From the NCBI GenBank assembly GCA_000014925.1, contig CP000474.1, positions 1,860,001 through 1,924,000 on the forward strand: DNA of 64,000 nt, read 5' to 3'. This stretch comes from Paenarthrobacter aurescens TC1. Its GTDB lineage: Bacteria; Actinomycetota; Actinomycetes; Actinomycetales; Micrococcaceae. Below the pieces are notes generated by a model. It did no database searches. It worked only from the letters and a program-made list of their open reading frames with translations, and was not told the DNA's origin. The stretch's first letter is position 1, and each line of letters begins with the position of its first letter. A program made the translations under genes and the position numbers. Shown piece after piece: positions 10,843 through 20,784 of the stretch.

Positions 10843-11961
10843 ATGACTTTTGATTCCGCCAACGCATCCAAGCCTTTGTCCGTCGTCCTTGCCGGCGGCG
10901 GAACTGCCGGCCACGTCAGCCCTCTGCTGGCCATTGCCGATGCCATCAGGGAAAAGCGTCCGGAGGCTGCCATCCTTGCTGTTGGTACGCCGTCGGGCAT
11001 GGAAACCCGGCTGGTCCCCGCAGCCGGGTACGAGCTCGCCACCATTGACCGTGTTCCGTTTCCGCGGAGGCCTTCAGCGGATCTCGTTAAGTTGCCGGCC
11101 CGTCTGAGCGGCGCGGTCCGGCAGGCGCGGCGCATCCTGGAGGAAGCCCGCGCGGACGTTCTGGTGGGGGTGGGTGGTTACGTCTGTACGCCGATGTACC
11201 TTGCTGCCCGGAAACTCCGGATTCCCATCGTCATCCATGAGGCCAACATGAAAGCCGGCCTGGCCAATCGCGTTGGCGCCCGGTTCAGTAACCATGTTGC
11301 CGTGGCATTTGCCGGTACCCGGTTGCGGGGTGCACGCCATGTCGGCATGCCCATGCGCCGGGCCATCTCGGGACTGGACCGGGCGGTCGCTGCGCCTGCG
11401 GCTAGGGCTGCGCTCGGCTTGGACGCACAGCGCCCTGCCCTGATCGTCACCGGCGGATCCTCGGGAGCATTAAGCATCAACCGTGCCATCACTGCAGCCC
11501 TCCCCGCGTTGGCGGCGGCCGGCGTGCAGACGCTGCACATCACGGGCAACGGCAAGGCCGTCAAGGATGACGACGGCGGACTTCTCACCGCTGACGGCTA
11601 TCGGCAGGTTGAGTACGTGGATGGCATGGAGAACGTTTACGCAGCTGCCGATGTCCTCCTCGCCCGTGCCGGTGCCGGCACCGTCAGCGAGGTAGCGGCG
11701 GTGGGAGTCCCCGCAGTGTTCGTGCCCTTGCCCATCGGCAACGGAGAGCAGGCACTGAACGCCGCTCCCTTGGTTGCGGCCGGTGGCGCCGTGATGGTGG
11801 ATGACAAAGACCTCAGTCCGGAATGGCTTAGGAGCGAATTGATTCCGCTTCTGACTGACCGCAGCAGGCTCAACGAAATGGCCCGGAAATCCGAGGCCCT
11901 TGGAATCAGAAACGCCGATCAGCGCATGGCTGATCTTGTCTTGGAAGCGGTATCCGCATGA
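10843..11961 (+). CDS. murG: UDP-GlcNAc:lipid I N-acetylglucosaminyltransferase MurG
   Basis: This 372-residue GT-B glycosyltransferase adds GlcNAc to lipid I to make lipid II on the inner face of the membrane. The N-terminal glycine-rich motif [10 protein letters not shown], the sequence [12 protein letters not shown], and the C-terminal donor-site motif [10 protein letters not shown] are all present. It starts 6 bp after ftsW and ends with an ATGA overlap into murC. Confidence 0.97.
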   Translation: MTFDSANASKPLSVVLAGGGTAGHVSPLLAIADAIREKRPEAAILAVGTPSGMETRLVPAAGYELATIDRVPFPRRPSADLVKLPARLSGAVRQARRILEEARADVLVGVGGYVCTPMYLAARKLRIPIVIHEANMKAGLANRVGARFSNHVAVAFAGTRLRGARHVGMPMRRAISGLDRAVAAPAARAALGLDAQRPALIVTGGSSGALSINRAITAALPALAAAGVQTLHITGNGKAVKDDDGGLLTADGYRQVEYVDGMENVYAAADVLLARAGAGTVSEVAAVGVPAVFVPLPIGNGEQALNAAPLVAAGGAVMVDDKDLSPEWLRSELIPLLTDRSRLNEMARKSEALGIRNADQRMADLVLEAVSA

Positions 11962-13328
11962 CCACCAGCATCGCCGGACTCGAGTCCCTCGGGCGCGTTC
12001 ACTTCATCGGAATCGGCGGAGTGGGCATGTCCGCGGTCGCACGCATCATGGTGTCGCGGGGTGTTCCGGTCAGCGGGTCGGACGTCAAGGATTTGCCGGT
12101 CATGCGTGACCTTTCCTCGGCAGGCGCACGCATTGCCGTGGGCTACGACGCAGGAAACCTGGGGGACGCCCAGACGATCGTTGCCGGCTCAGCCATCCGC
12201 GCGGATAACCCGGAGCTGGTGGCGGCTCGCGAGGCCGGGTTGCCCGTACTTCACCGTTCGGAAGCTCTGGCCGCCACTATGGCCGGGCACCGGGTGGTCA
12301 CCGTGGCGGGTACCCATGGCAAATCCACTACCACGTCGATGGTTGCGGTGCTCCTCAAGGAAGCCGGCTTGGATCCCTCCTTCGCGATCGGCGCGAATGT
12401 TCCGGCACTCGGCGTCAATGCAGCACACGGGTCCTCCGACATTTTCGTGGCAGAGGCCGATGAATCGGATGGTTCGTTCCTCAACTACCGGCCATTGATT
12501 GCCGTGGTCACCAATGTCGAGGCCGACCACTTGGATCACTACGGGACGCCGGAGGCCGTGTTCGCGTCCTTCGATGACTTTGCGGCGCTCTTGCCCGCCC
12601 AGGGTGTTCTGCTGGCGTGTTCCGACGACGCCGGCGCCCGGGCCTTGGCGGATCGTACAGCGTCCAAGGGGACCACACGCGTGCTGACGTACGGAACGTC
12701 CGACGACGCGGACATCCGGCTTCACGACGGCGGCCCGGGCGACGTTTCGGTTGCCCTTGACGGTGGCGTCCACAAACTCGAACTGCAGGTACCTGGGCGG
12801 CACAACGCCTTGAACGCGGCAGCTGCGTTCGCCGTCGCCGTCGAACTCGGTGTGGAACCCGGCGCTGCAGCAGCAGCACTGGGCCACTTCACCGGTGCGT
12901 CGCGGCGATTTGAGCTCAAAGGCCGGGGCAGGGGAGTGCGGGTCTACGATGATTACGCACACCATCCCACAGAGGTCCGTGCAGCTTTGTCCGCGGCCCG
13001 TTCTGTGGCCGGGGACAACAAGGTGCACGTCCTCTTCCAGCCGCATCTGTTTTCGCGCACGCGTGAGTTCTCCCAGGAGTTTGCCGCCGCACTGGACTTG
13101 GCGGACACCGCATTGGTCCTGGACATCTATCCCGCCCGCGAGGACCCCATTCCGGGTGTGACAAGCACGTTGATTACCGACCATTTGGTGAACGGACGGC
13201 TGGTTTCGGCAGACGAGGCCGTTGATGCCGTGGCAGCCGTCGCAAGCGAAGGCGACGTCGTCCTGACGGTCGGTGCAGGAGACGTCACTGCCTACGGTCC
13301 AGTGATCGTGGAGGCGTTGGGTGGCTAG
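11958..13328 (+). CDS. murC: UDP-N-acetylmuramate--L-alanine ligase MurC
   Basis: This 456-residue ligase attaches L-alanine to UDP-MurNAc, the first stem-peptide step. It opens with [14 protein letters not shown], then carries the ATP loop [17 protein letters not shown] and a C-terminal domain with FQPHLFSRT. The ATG start overlaps the murG stop by 4 bp, and the 3' end overlaps ftsQ by 8 bp. Neither murB nor ddl appears in this cluster; in actinobacteria they are usually elsewhere. Confidence 0.97.
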   Translation: MTTSIAGLESLGRVHFIGIGGVGMSAVARIMVSRGVPVSGSDVKDLPVMRDLSSAGARIAVGYDAGNLGDAQTIVAGSAIRADNPELVAAREAGLPVLHRSEALAATMAGHRVVTVAGTHGKSTTTSMVAVLLKEAGLDPSFAIGANVPALGVNAAHGSSDIFVAEADESDGSFLNYRPLIAVVTNVEADHLDHYGTPEAVFASFDDFAALLPAQGVLLACSDDAGARALADRTASKGTTRVLTYGTSDDADIRLHDGGPGDVSVALDGGVHKLELQVPGRHNALNAAAAFAVAVELGVEPGAAAAALGHFTGASRRFELKGRGRGVRVYDDYAHHPTEVRAALSAARSVAGDNKVHVLFQPHLFSRTREFSQEFAAALDLADTALVLDIYPAREDPIPGVTSTLITDHLVNGRLVSADEAVDAVAAVASEGDVVLTVGAGDVTAYGPVIVEALGG

Positions 13329-14241
13329 CACCCGCAAGCCCACCTTCAAAGCGGGAACGGAGCCGCGGCAAAGCAAAGACGCCCGTCCCGGGGGTGACTC
13401 CCCGGAGGTCATCAGTGCACAGCGTTCCGTTGAGCCTGAAGCCAAGACCTCTGAGAAAGCGGCGGCCAATGGCAAGCGCACAGGCGGTGCCTCCAAGACC
13501 GGCAAGGAATTGTCGCCGGATAACGTCATTGCTTTTCCTGAGCCGAAGAAACGCCGTCAGCGACGACTCGTGCTGTGGACGCTCTCGATTGTGGCCGTTG
13601 TGGTGGGTGTACTGATTGCAGGGGCGGTCTTCTCGCCTGTGCTCGCAGTTCGGACCATAACGGTGGACGGCACTTCCTTGCTGACGCCTGATGCGGTGCA
13701 GAAGGCCCTGTCCGGCCTCGAAGGCAAGCCGTTGCCACAGGTTGGCGAGCAAGAAATCAACGAGCTCCTGAAACCATTGGTCCAGGTCCGTTCGGCCACC
13801 ATGGAAGCACGGCCGCCGTCGGAGTTGCTGGTGCACGTGGATGAGCGCGTCCCGGTGGCCCTGCTGAAACAGGGGGACTCGTACGTGATGGTGGATGTGG
13901 ACGGCGTGCAGCTCGGTGCGACCAAGGACTTGACCGCCGTAGCGCTGCCGTTGATCGACGCCGGCGTCGGCACAACCAACACGGAGTTGTTCAAGGCGAT
14001 TGCTGCTGTGTTGGACACCTTGCCCGCGGATATCCTGGCCAGGATGTCCACTGCATCCGCAGCATCCGCGGATGCAGTTGAACTGAAACTGGTGGACGGA
14101 AAGACGGTAGTGTGGGGCAATGCCGAGGACAGGGAAATGAAGGCGAAGGCACTTGAAGCGCTCCTGAGGATGCCGGTGGACCCCAAGGTTCCCGTCAGTG
14201 TCTACGATGTCAGTGTTCCCCGGCATCCATTCACAAAATAA
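13321..14241 (+). CDS. ftsQ: Cell division protein FtsQ
   Basis: This 306-residue bitopic divisome protein has a long polar cytoplasmic N-terminus (1-80), one membrane helix (about 83-104), then a POTRA domain (about 108-175, beginning VRTITVDGTSLLT) and a FtsQ/DivIB C-terminal domain. The GTG start overlaps the murC stop by 8 bp. It links early FtsL/B proteins with FtsW-FtsI at the septum. The gene ends the overlapping operon; ftsZ follows after 216 bp with its own promoter signals. Confidence 0.92.
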   Translation: MASTRKPTFKAGTEPRQSKDARPGGDSPEVISAQRSVEPEAKTSEKAAANGKRTGGASKTGKELSPDNVIAFPEPKKRRQRRLVLWTLSIVAVVVGVLIAGAVFSPVLAVRTITVDGTSLLTPDAVQKALSGLEGKPLPQVGEQEINELLKPLVQVRSATMEARPPSELLVHVDERVPVALLKQGDSYVMVDVDGVQLGATKDLTAVALPLIDAGVGTTNTELFKAIAAVLDTLPADILARMSTASAASADAVELKLVDGKTVVWGNAEDREMKAKALEALLRMPVDPKVPVSVYDVSVPRHPFTK

Positions 14242-14359
14242 GCAGCATTGAGAACGTAACCTGCGGCCGGCGGTGGCCTTATTTCACGACAATCACACGA
14301 CACGCGCAAGCGGAGATTGCATGTGGGAACCAGAGGAAATACCGTCGCAGTAGAGTTAC

Positions 14360-14392
14360 TTGACATAACTATAACCTTCAACTAGAGGGTTA
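14360..14392 (+). promoter_or_regulatory. Candidate ftsZ promoter with short inverted repeat
   Basis: A TTGACA -35 hexamer is at 14360-14365. Seventeen bases downstream is the weak -10 TAGAGG (14383-14388). TAACC at 14372-14376 and GGTTA at 14388-14392 form an inverted repeat inside the promoter, a possible operator. The rest of the 216-bp ftsQ-ftsZ gap shows no gene. The promoter is inferred from sequence only. Confidence 0.45.
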
Positions 14393-14457
14393 AGGTCCAA
14401 GGATTCAAGTTGGACTCGATCAGTTTCGCTATAGGACACAAGCAAGGGGCACGAAAC

Positions 14458-15678
14458 GTGGCAGCACCGCAGAATTACTTGGCCGTCATCAAGGTCGTCG
14501 GCATCGGCGGCGGTGGCGTGAACGCAGTCAACCGCATGATCGAGGTGGGCCTTCGGGGCGTCGAGTTCATCGCCATCAACACCGACGCGCAGGCGCTGCT
14601 GATGAGCGACGCCGACGTCAAGCTCGACGTCGGACGTGAGCTCACGCGCGGCCTCGGCGCCGGGGCGAACCCCGAGGTCGGCAAGCAGGCCGCAGAGGAC
14701 CACGCCGATGAGATCGAAGAAGTTCTCCGCGGCGCTGACATGGTCTTCGTTACGGCAGGCGAGGGCGGTGGCACCGGAACCGGTGGCGCGCCCGTGGTCG
14801 CGCGCATCGCCCGCTCCCTCGGTGCGCTGACCATTGGCGTCGTGACCCGTCCGTTCACCTTCGAAGGCCGACGCCGTGCAGGCTCTGCCGAGGCTGGCAT
14901 TGACGCTCTCCGCGACGAAGTCGACACCCTGATCGTGATCCCCAACGATCGCCTCCTGTCCATTAGTGATCGCAACGTCTCTGTCCTGGACGCTTTCCGT
15001 TCTGCGGACCAGGTGCTCCTTTCCGGTGTCCAGGGCATTACCGACCTCATCACCACTCCGGGCCTGATCAACTTGGACTTCGCTGACGTGAAGTCAGTCA
15101 TGCAGGGCGCAGGATCGGCGCTCATGGGCATCGGTTCCGCCCGCGGTGAAGACCGCGCGGTCAAGGCTGCGGAACTGGCCATCGCTTCACCGCTCCTGGA
15201 GGCTTCGATCGACGGTGCCCATGGTGTCCTGCTTTCCATCCAGGGCGGTTCGGATCTTGGATTGTTCGAGATCAATGAGGCTGCCCGCCTTGTGCAGGAA
15301 GTGGCCCACCCCGAGGCAAACATCATCTTCGGTGCCGTTATTGACGACGCCTTGGGTGATGAAGCCCGCGTGACCGTCATCGCTGCAGGCTTTGACGATG
15401 TCAAGGCAACCTCGCCGTCAATGGACCAGTCCCGTCCGGCGCAGAACCCCGTACCTTCGGACCGCCCTGCCGCACCGAGCAGTGCCCCGTCCAGCGCTGC
15501 TGCACCGCAGCACGCTACGGCCGGTATCGGTGCTGCAGGCTTGAGCAACTGGGGCCAGCAGCGTCCGTCCGCCTTGCCCGCTGACTCAGGCTTCGACGTC
15601 GACCTCCCCGCAGTGGTTGAACCCGATCTGTCGGGCAGCCGCTCCGATGACCTCGACGTTCCCGACTTCCTGAAGTAA
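14458..15678 (+). CDS. ftsZ: Cell division GTPase FtsZ
   Basis: This tubulin-like GTPase polymerises into the Z ring. The GTG at 14458 is chosen, giving 406 residues that begin [14 protein letters not shown], which matches the conserved start of actinobacterial FtsZ; the upstream in-frame ATG would add 16 residues with no homologue, and AAGGGGC precedes the GTG. The GTP signature GGGTGTGG is at 103-110, and the synergy loop follows. A Pro/Ala/Ser-rich linker leads to the C-terminal peptide [10 protein letters not shown], which binds SepF and other tethers. sepF lies four genes downstream. Confidence 0.97.
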   Translation: MAAPQNYLAVIKVVGIGGGGVNAVNRMIEVGLRGVEFIAINTDAQALLMSDADVKLDVGRELTRGLGAGANPEVGKQAAEDHADEIEEVLRGADMVFVTAGEGGGTGTGGAPVVARIARSLGALTIGVVTRPFTFEGRRRAGSAEAGIDALRDEVDTLIVIPNDRLLSISDRNVSVLDAFRSADQVLLSGVQGITDLITTPGLINLDFADVKSVMQGAGSALMGIGSARGEDRAVKAAELAIASPLLEASIDGAHGVLLSIQGGSDLGLFEINEAARLVQEVAHPEANIIFGAVIDDALGDEARVTVIAAGFDDVKATSPSMDQSRPAQNPVPSDRPAAPSSAPSSAAAPQHATAGIGAAGLSNWGQQRPSALPADSGFDVDLPAVVEPDLSGSRSDDLDVPDFLK

Positions 15679-15703
15679 GCCACGTTCGGAGAGTCAGTAC
15701 CAG

Positions 15704-16444
15704 GTGTTTTGGTGGCGAAATGAAGTACGGCCCGGCGTTTCTGTAGCCTTCACGGATGCAGGCGCCGGGAACCTGGCTCTCCATGTGGGGGATGACCCCG
15801 TGGATGTGATGGCGCGTCGTTCCCGGTTGGAACATGCCATTGAGATGAACTCCGAGCGTGCTGATCCAGGGCAATTCCAATATATGGATCAGGTCCACGG
15901 CAACCATGTTGAGTTCATCGCTTCTCATGGTCCCGGCCCCACTGCCGACGCCATGGTCTCGGCTGCCGAGGTATCGCCCTCAGCCAACCGACGTAACGCA
16001 CAAGCCCTGGCTGTCATGGTGGCTGATTGTGTCCCCGTTGTGCTCGTTGAAACAAGCGCCCATAACAGTCCGGTCATAGCGGTTGCCCACGCCGGACGTC
16101 CCGGTGTTGCTTCGGCCGTTGTGCCAGCCACCGTGGCGGAAATGCGGCGCCGGGGTGCTGTGGATATCAGTGCCTGGCTCGGGCCGTCCATCTGTGGATC
16201 CTGTTACGAGGTACCGGAAGAGCTACGTTCTGACGTCGCAGCCAAAGTTCCCGAAACATGGTCCTCCACGTCGTGGGGGACGCCGGCCCTGGACTTGCCC
16301 GCGGGTGTTCGTGCCCAGATGGCCGCGCTGGATGTCACGGTGGAGTATTCGGGGGAGTGCACCCTGGAGAATGACTCCCTTTTCTCATACCGGCGGGACT
16401 CCCGAACCGGTCGATTTGCAGGTTTGGTGTGGACGCATGACTAG
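15704..16444 (+). CDS. pgeF: PgeF/YfiH-family protein (laccase-domain, peptidoglycan editing factor)
   Basis: This 246-residue protein belongs to the former multicopper polyphenol oxidase (YfiH, DUF152) family. Members act as purine nucleoside hydrolase/phosphorylases, and PgeF in E. coli prevents misincorporation of L-Ser in wall precursors. The presumed metal triad is visible: His65 (QVHG), Cys109 (ADCVP) and His129 (AHAGRPG). The common HAGWRG motif is HAGRPG here. The GTG start is 25 bp after ftsZ, and the stop overlaps yggS by 8 bp. Its exact substrate in this organism is not known from the sequence. Confidence 0.88.
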   Translation: MFWWRNEVRPGVSVAFTDAGAGNLALHVGDDPVDVMARRSRLEHAIEMNSERADPGQFQYMDQVHGNHVEFIASHGPGPTADAMVSAAEVSPSANRRNAQALAVMVADCVPVVLVETSAHNSPVIAVAHAGRPGVASAVVPATVAEMRRRGAVDISAWLGPSICGSCYEVPEELRSDVAAKVPETWSSTSWGTPALDLPAGVRAQMAALDVTVEYSGECTLENDSLFSYRRDSRTGRFAGLVWTHD

Positions 16445-17195
16445 CCTTGGATACGACAATGACCAGCGGCAGGATTCGGGCGGCGACGCCCGTAGCGCCG
16501 AGCTTGCCGATCGGCTCGGACTAGTCCGCCGGCGGATAGAGGCAGCCGTTCACGCTGCAGGACGAACTGATCCGCCAAAGCTGATTGTGGTCACCAAGTT
16601 CCACCCGGCGGCCGATGTCCGCCGCCTGGTTGCCCTCGGCGTTACGGACGTCGGCGAGAACCGCGACCAGGAAGCCGCTTCCAAGAGCGTTGAGCTCGCC
16701 GACGTTGACGTCCGATGGCACTTCATCGGCCAGCTACAGAGCAACAAGGCAAAGTCCGTCGTCAAGTATGCCCACTCTGTCCAGTCGATAGACCGCCCCC
16801 AGGTTGTTGACGCTTTGGTCAAAGCCATAGCGCGGGAAAAGGGTGCCACGGGGCGAAGCGATTTGGACTGTTTCATCCAAGTCAGTTTGGACGACGACGC
16901 CGGGGCGCACCGCGGCGGTGCAGACCCGTCAGATGTTGAGGTACTTGCAGAAAAAATTGAGTCAGCAGACGGGCTCCGGTTGTCCGGGCTGATGGCCGTG
17001 GCTCCGCTGGGGGCTGATCCGAATGCGGCGTTTGAGAAACTTGCCGGAATTTCCGAGGCGCTGCGTGCCGTTCATCCCGCCGCAACCGGTATTTCTGCCG
17101 GGATGAGCCAGGACTTGGAAGCTGCGGTGACGTTCGGGGCGACACACCTGAGAATTGGCTCCGATATTCTCGGTTCCCGTCCGGCCGTGGGGTAG
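16437..17195 (+). CDS. yggS: YggS/PLPBP-family pyridoxal-phosphate homeostasis protein
   Basis: This 252-residue protein has the alanine racemase N-terminal TIM-barrel fold and binds pyridoxal phosphate; the family buffers the cofactor and has no proven catalytic role. The PLP lysine is Lys54 in VVTKFHP. GENRDQEA and WHFIGQLQSNK are strong family motifs, and the C-terminus has SAGMSQDLEAA. The ATG at 16437 overlaps the pgeF stop by 8 bp and is preferred over upstream starts that lie inside pgeF. Confidence 0.93.
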   Translation: MTSLGYDNDQRQDSGGDARSAELADRLGLVRRRIEAAVHAAGRTDPPKLIVVTKFHPAADVRRLVALGVTDVGENRDQEAASKSVELADVDVRWHFIGQLQSNKAKSVVKYAHSVQSIDRPQVVDALVKAIAREKGATGRSDLDCFIQVSLDDDAGAHRGGADPSDVEVLAEKIESADGLRLSGLMAVAPLGADPNAAFEKLAGISEALRAVHPAATGISAGMSQDLEAAVTFGATHLRIGSDILGSRPAVG

Positions 17196-17203
17196 CGTCA
17201 AAG

Positions 17204-17236
17204 TATTGGAATGACGGGCCGGGGTTCCAATAATGT
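17204..17236 (+). promoter_or_regulatory. Inverted repeat over candidate sepF promoter
   Basis: TATTGGAA (17204-17211) and TTCCAATA (17225-17232) form a perfect 8-bp inverted repeat with a 13-nt loop. TTGGAA (17206-17211) and AATAAT (17229-17234) are spaced 17 bp, so the repeat covers both hexamers of a candidate promoter. It could be an operator or the yggS transcript end. Confidence 0.4.
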
Positions 17237-17281
17237 CAAGTCATGGCGGCCCGCCTACTGCAGAACTGATAGGAGTGCACC

Positions 17282-17818
17282 ATGGCTGGCGCTCTGCGCA
17301 AGACAATGATCTATCTTGGGCTCGCCGACGGCGATGAACACTACGAATCTGAGCAGTCCGTCGCCACGCACCACGACGAAGAACGCCCCCAGGCACAGGA
17401 ACGGGAAGAGCGCCGTGCGCCTGCTCCCGTCCGGGAAGTTGTCCGTGAAATGCCCACTGTTGATGCCGAAGAGGAATACCGCGCACCCGTGACACCCATC
17501 AAGCGTGCGGCGTCCAGCCGCGAAGATGCCTCGGGCCTGAGGCAGATCACCACCGTTCACCCGCGTTCATACAATGATGCAAAGGTCATCGGTGAGAGCT
17601 TCAGGGATGGCATTCCAGTCATCATGAACGTCACCGATATGGGTGAAGCTGATGCCAAGCGCCTCGTGGACTTCTCAGCCGGCCTTGTTTTTGGCCTGCA
17701 CGGCAGCATCGAAAGGGTGACCAACAAAGTCTTCCTGCTGTCGCCGTCGTATGTTGAGGTCATCGGTGATGACAAGAAGGCCAGCGAAACGCAGGCCAGT
17801 TTCTTCAACCAGAGCTGA
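17282..17818 (+). CDS. sepF: Cell division protein SepF
   Basis: This 178-residue protein is the membrane tether of FtsZ in actinobacteria. An amphipathic N-terminus ([15 protein letters not shown]) would bind membrane, a charged linker follows, and the SepF domain occupies about residues 80-170 ([15 protein letters not shown] to SYVEVIGDD). The ATG start follows GGAGTGC. Position between yggS and yggT is conserved in actinobacteria. Confidence 0.95.
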   Translation: MAGALRKTMIYLGLADGDEHYESEQSVATHHDEERPQAQEREERRAPAPVREVVREMPTVDAEEEYRAPVTPIKRAASSREDASGLRQITTVHPRSYNDAKVIGESFRDGIPVIMNVTDMGEADAKRLVDFSAGLVFGLHGSIERVTNKVFLLSPSYVEVIGDDKKASETQASFFNQS

Positions 17819-17834
17819 CAACAGTCTTTTCGCG

Positions 17835-17864
17835 GATGCCAGGCGGGTCAACCTGCCTGGCATC
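17835..17864 (+). terminator. Hairpin downstream of sepF
   Basis: GATGCCAGGC (17835-17844) pairs perfectly with GCCTGGCATC (17855-17864). Only a TG-rich tract follows, so termination strength is uncertain. Confidence 0.4.
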
Positions 17865-17925
17865 TGTGTTGCAATAGTAGGGACCGATCCGCATTCCGGA
17901 ACAAGTGGGAGATCTGAGCTAACTC

Positions 17926-18213
17926 GTGGGCATTGTTTTCGGCCTTATCTATATTGTGTTGTTGCTGTTCTTCATTGCCCTGATCATCCGGCTCATCTTC
18001 GAATGGGTCCAGATGTTCGCCCGCCAGTGGCGTCCCAGGGGTGTGGCGTTGGTTACAGCTCATGTGGTCTACTCCGTAACGGATCCTCCGCTCAGCCGGC
18101 TCCGTAGACTGATACCACCCCTCCAACTGGGCGGAATATCCTTGGATCTGGGCTTCCTGATCCTGATTATTGCCGTCAGCATTGCCATGGCAGTAACCAA
18201 CAGCTTGGCGTAG
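17926..18213 (+). CDS. YggT-family membrane protein
   Basis: This 95-residue protein has two hydrophobic helices (about 2-26 and 72-92) separated by the DPPLSRLRRLIPP motif typical of YggT. The family is found next to sepF and divIVA in Gram-positive division clusters and is thought to act at the membrane in division or osmotic adaptation; its molecular function is unknown. The GTG start is preferred because it leaves the first helix at the N-terminus. Confidence 0.88.
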   Translation: MGIVFGLIYIVLLLFFIALIIRLIFEWVQMFARQWRPRGVALVTAHVVYSVTDPPLSRLRRLIPPLQLGGISLDLGFLILIIAVSIAMAVTNSLA

Positions 18214-18259
18214 CTGCTCCGCGGAACCCGGGCCACCGATGGTCCATAGGCCGCAAATT

Positions 18260-18308
18260 CTCCAAATCAACACGATGGTGTTGAATTGGAGGAACAAGAT
18301 GATATTTA
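18260..18308 (+). promoter_or_regulatory. Long inverted repeat and candidate divIVA promoter
   Basis: The 14-base arms at 18260-18273 and 18278-18291 pair with a single mismatch around a GATG loop. TTGAAT (18281-18286), inside the right arm, and TATTTA (18303-18308) are spaced 16 bp and form a candidate promoter. The repeat could be a yggT terminator or an operator overlapping the -35 element. Confidence 0.4.
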
Positions 18309-18369
18309 GGTACCGTAGTTTTGAACGGCCGGAAGGCCTACTGACTAACTAGACCAACGAGGTGACCAG

Positions 18370-19068
18370 ATGGCTTTGACGCCAGAAGACGTTGTCAACA
18401 AGCGCTTTCAGCCGACCAAGTTCCGCGAAGGCTACGACCAGGATGAGGTTGATGACTTCCTCGACGAGATCGTTGTGGAACTTCGCCGCTTGAACCAGGA
18501 GAACGACGAACTTCGCAAGAAGCTCGGCGAAGCCGGATCGGCTGTTCCCGCAGCAACGGCTGCGGCCCCTGTTGTCGAGAAGGTTCCGGCCCCGGTCAAG
18601 GTTGACAAGGAAGCCGAGGCAAAGGCTGAAGCCGAAGCCAAGGCCGCCGAAGCTGCCAAGAAGAAGGAAGCCGAGCAGGCTGCAGCTGCCGCTGCAGCTC
18701 CCAAGGCACCCGCTGCAAGCAACGGCGTCACCCCTTCCGCTGAGTCCGCTGCGGGCCTGCTTGCGATGGCTCAGCAGATGCACGACAAGCACGTTTCCGA
18801 CGGTGCGCAGCAGAAGGAAAAGATCATTGCCGAGGCTCAGATCGAGGCTTCCAGCCTCGTCAACGACGCCCAGGAGAAGTCCCGCAAGATCCTTGGTGCC
18901 CTTGAGCAGCAGCGCTCCGTTCTCGAGCGCAAGGTTGAGCAGCTCCGTGGCTTCGAGCGCGACTACCGTTCACGCCTGAAGGCCTACATCGAAGGTCAGC
19001 TCCGCGACCTCGACGCCCGTGGTTCCGTCGCTGCCCCTGAGGTTGGCGAAGCAACGGCCGACGTTTAG
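18370..19068 (+). CDS. divIVA: DivIVA/Wag31 polar growth protein
   Basis: This 232-residue coiled-coil scaffold marks curved membrane at the poles and organises cell-wall growth in actinobacteria. The N-terminal lipid-binding domain begins ALTPEDVVNKRFQPTKFREG and contains the DEVDDFLDEI segment. An Ala/Lys/Glu-rich linker (about 60-120) separates it from a second coiled coil (about 135-215). The ATG follows GAGGTGACC. It sits alone between a candidate promoter and a long hairpin. Confidence 0.96.
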   Translation: MALTPEDVVNKRFQPTKFREGYDQDEVDDFLDEIVVELRRLNQENDELRKKLGEAGSAVPAATAAAPVVEKVPAPVKVDKEAEAKAEAEAKAAEAAKKKEAEQAAAAAAAPKAPAASNGVTPSAESAAGLLAMAQQMHDKHVSDGAQQKEKIIAEAQIEASSLVNDAQEKSRKILGALEQQRSVLERKVEQLRGFERDYRSRLKAYIEGQLRDLDARGSVAAPEVGEATADV

Positions 19069-19078
19069 CAAGTATTCT

Positions 19079-19117
19079 GAAAGCCGGTGGCTGAGGACTC
19101 CTCGGCCGCCGGCTTTC
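19079..19117 (+). terminator. divIVA terminator hairpin
   Basis: The 13-bp arms starting GAAAGCCGG (19079-19091) and ending CCGGCTTTC (19105-19117) pair with one T-G wobble, and the stem continues inward through GAGG/CCTC. It begins 11 bp after the divIVA stop. A clear T-run is missing, as often in high-GC actinobacteria. Confidence 0.7.
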
Positions 19118-19199
19118 GCTGTTAAAGCTGACATCAGCTAAAAACTGAAGGCAGCTGGAAACTGACAGCAGCCCACCACGCTTCCCGAATGAAAGCACT

Positions 19200-19808
19200 A
19201 TGACCGACGACTTCACCGCTGAATCCACACAGCCGACGCCTGCCGGGCGCCGCAAGTGGCGTCCTGCCATGCTTTGGCTTTTTGCCGGCTTCGCCGTGTT
19301 CGCCTACGTTTTTGACCAGCTCACCAAACTCTGGGTGACCAGCACCATGACGGAGGGTGAGCGCATTCCAGTGCTGCCGCCGCTGCTGCACTGGTACTAC
19401 ATCCGTAACTCCGGGGCGGCGTTTTCCATCGGCGAGAACGTGACGTGGATCTTCACCATCGTCATGGCAGCCGTTTCCGTGGCCATCCTCTTTCAGTTGC
19501 GAAAGTTGGGCTCTGCCTGGTGGGCGCTGTCGCTGGGACTGCTGCTGGGAGGTGCCCTCGGCAACCTGACCGACCGCCTTTTCCGGGAGCCGTCCTTTGC
19601 CATGGGCCACGTGGTGGACTTCATCCAATTGCCAAACTTCGCCATCTTCAACATCGCAGACTCGGCCGTGGTGTCCGGCGTCGTCATTATCTGTCTCCTG
19701 ACGCTGCGAGGCGTGGGCATGGACGGGACGCGCCATGTGGCCGCGCCCAAGCCGGCCAAGGATGCCAAGCCTGCCGGCGGCACTACCGGGGAGCCTGCTG
19801 GTGAGTAG
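19200..19808 (+). CDS. lspA: Lipoprotein signal peptidase LspA
   Basis: This 202-residue membrane aspartyl protease cleaves prolipoprotein signal peptides after lipid modification. Four hydrophobic segments are visible. The catalytic aspartates are Asp140 (HVVDF) and Asp154 (FNIADS), flanked by the family motifs IRNSGAAFS and GNLTDR. Its substrates would include the lipoproteins encoded in the 38.8-45.3 kb element. The stop overlaps the rluD-type gene by 8 bp. Confidence 0.95.
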   Translation: MTDDFTAESTQPTPAGRRKWRPAMLWLFAGFAVFAYVFDQLTKLWVTSTMTEGERIPVLPPLLHWYYIRNSGAAFSIGENVTWIFTIVMAAVSVAILFQLRKLGSAWWALSLGLLLGGALGNLTDRLFREPSFAMGHVVDFIQLPNFAIFNIADSAVVSGVVIICLLTLRGVGMDGTRHVAAPKPAKDAKPAGGTTGEPAGE

Positions 19809-20727
19809 ATCCGTGGTGGTCCCCGAAGAGCTGGCCGGGGCCCGCGTTGACGCCGGCCTTGCCCGGCTTCTGGACATTTCCCGGTCCGCGGCGGCGCTGC
19901 TGATTTCCGAGGGAAACGTCACCAGCGGCGGAGTTCCCCTGGGTAAATCGGCAAAGCTCGTTGCCGGCACAGTGCTTGATGTCACGGTTCCCGAGCGGCC
20001 GGATCCCTTGGAAGTCGTGGAGGAAGTTGTGGAAGGCCTGAAGATCCTGTTGGACGACGAGGATTTCGTTGTCATCGACAAGCCTGTGGGGGTTGCTGCC
20101 CACCCCTCTCCCGGCTGGGTAGGTCCCACAGTGGTGGGAGGCCTCGCCGGCGCCGGGTACAGGATTTCGACGTCAGGGGCTCCGGAGCGGGCGGGTATCG
20201 TACACAGGCTGGATGTGGGCACGTCGGGTGTCATGGTGGTGGCCAAAACCGAGCATGCCTACACCGTGCTGAAGAGGGCCTTCAAGGAACGCACCGTGGA
20301 GAAGGTCTATCACGCAGTGGTTCAAGGGCTGCCTGATCCGCTCGAGGGCACCATCGATGCGCCGATCGGACGCCACCCGGGCCATGACTGGCGTTTCGCC
20401 GTCATCGAGGACGGTCGACCCTCAGTGACCCACTACGAGGTCCTCGAGGCCTTCGGTAAGGCAACCCTGGTGGAAGTGCATCTGGAAACCGGCCGCACCC
20501 ATCAGATCCGCGTGCACTTCTCCGCGTTGCGGCATCCGTGTGCCGGAGATCTCACCTATGGTGCGGACCCGCGGCTGGCTGCGAACCTGGGGCTGACCCG
20601 ACAATGGCTGCACGCCCGTCAACTTGGATTCACCCACCCCCGCACAGGCGATTGGGTTGAAGTCAGCAGCGAATACCCGGCCGACCTCCAGTACGCCTTG
20701 GATCTGCTGGCTACAGGTTCCGCATAG
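19801..20727 (+). CDS. rluD: RluD-family 23S rRNA pseudouridine synthase
   Basis: This 308-residue RluA/RluD-family enzyme has an N-terminal S4 RNA-binding domain (about 10-70) and a catalytic domain whose HRLDVGTSG motif holds the nucleophile Asp138. Pairing with lspA is conserved in Gram-positive bacteria. The GTG at 19801 overlaps the lspA stop by 8 bp; a longer frame from 19735 would only add residues read inside lspA. The exact uridine targets cannot be told from sequence. Confidence 0.92.
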   Translation: MSRSVVVPEELAGARVDAGLARLLDISRSAAALLISEGNVTSGGVPLGKSAKLVAGTVLDVTVPERPDPLEVVEEVVEGLKILLDDEDFVVIDKPVGVAAHPSPGWVGPTVVGGLAGAGYRISTSGAPERAGIVHRLDVGTSGVMVVAKTEHAYTVLKRAFKERTVEKVYHAVVQGLPDPLEGTIDAPIGRHPGHDWRFAVIEDGRPSVTHYEVLEAFGKATLVEVHLETGRTHQIRVHFSALRHPCAGDLTYGADPRLAANLGLTRQWLHARQLGFTHPRTGDWVEVSSEYPADLQYALDLLATGSA

Positions 20728-20772
20728 ACAGGATTCAGTGCCCGGGTCCGACTTCTGTCTGAGACGGGACGG

Positions 20773-20778
20773 TAGACT
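20773..20778 (+). promoter_or_regulatory. Leaderless -10 element of dnaE
   Basis: TAGACT ends 6 nt before the GTG at 20785, the spacing expected if transcription starts on the start codon. It supports 20785 rather than the GTG at 20782. No good -35 was seen. Confidence 0.5.
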
Positions 20779-20784
20779 GTCGTG

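Noticed and set aside
12189..13529. Long open frame on the minus strand opposite murC and ftsQ
   Set aside because: Compositional shadow of high-GC coding sequence; no domain, and murC is certain on the other strand.
14435..14439. GACAC before ftsZ as a WhiA site
   Set aside because: A 5-bp motif is expected by chance, and there is no second supporting feature.
14410..14457. Upstream start for ftsZ
   Set aside because: The added 16 residues precede the conserved N-terminus and include the ribosome site region.
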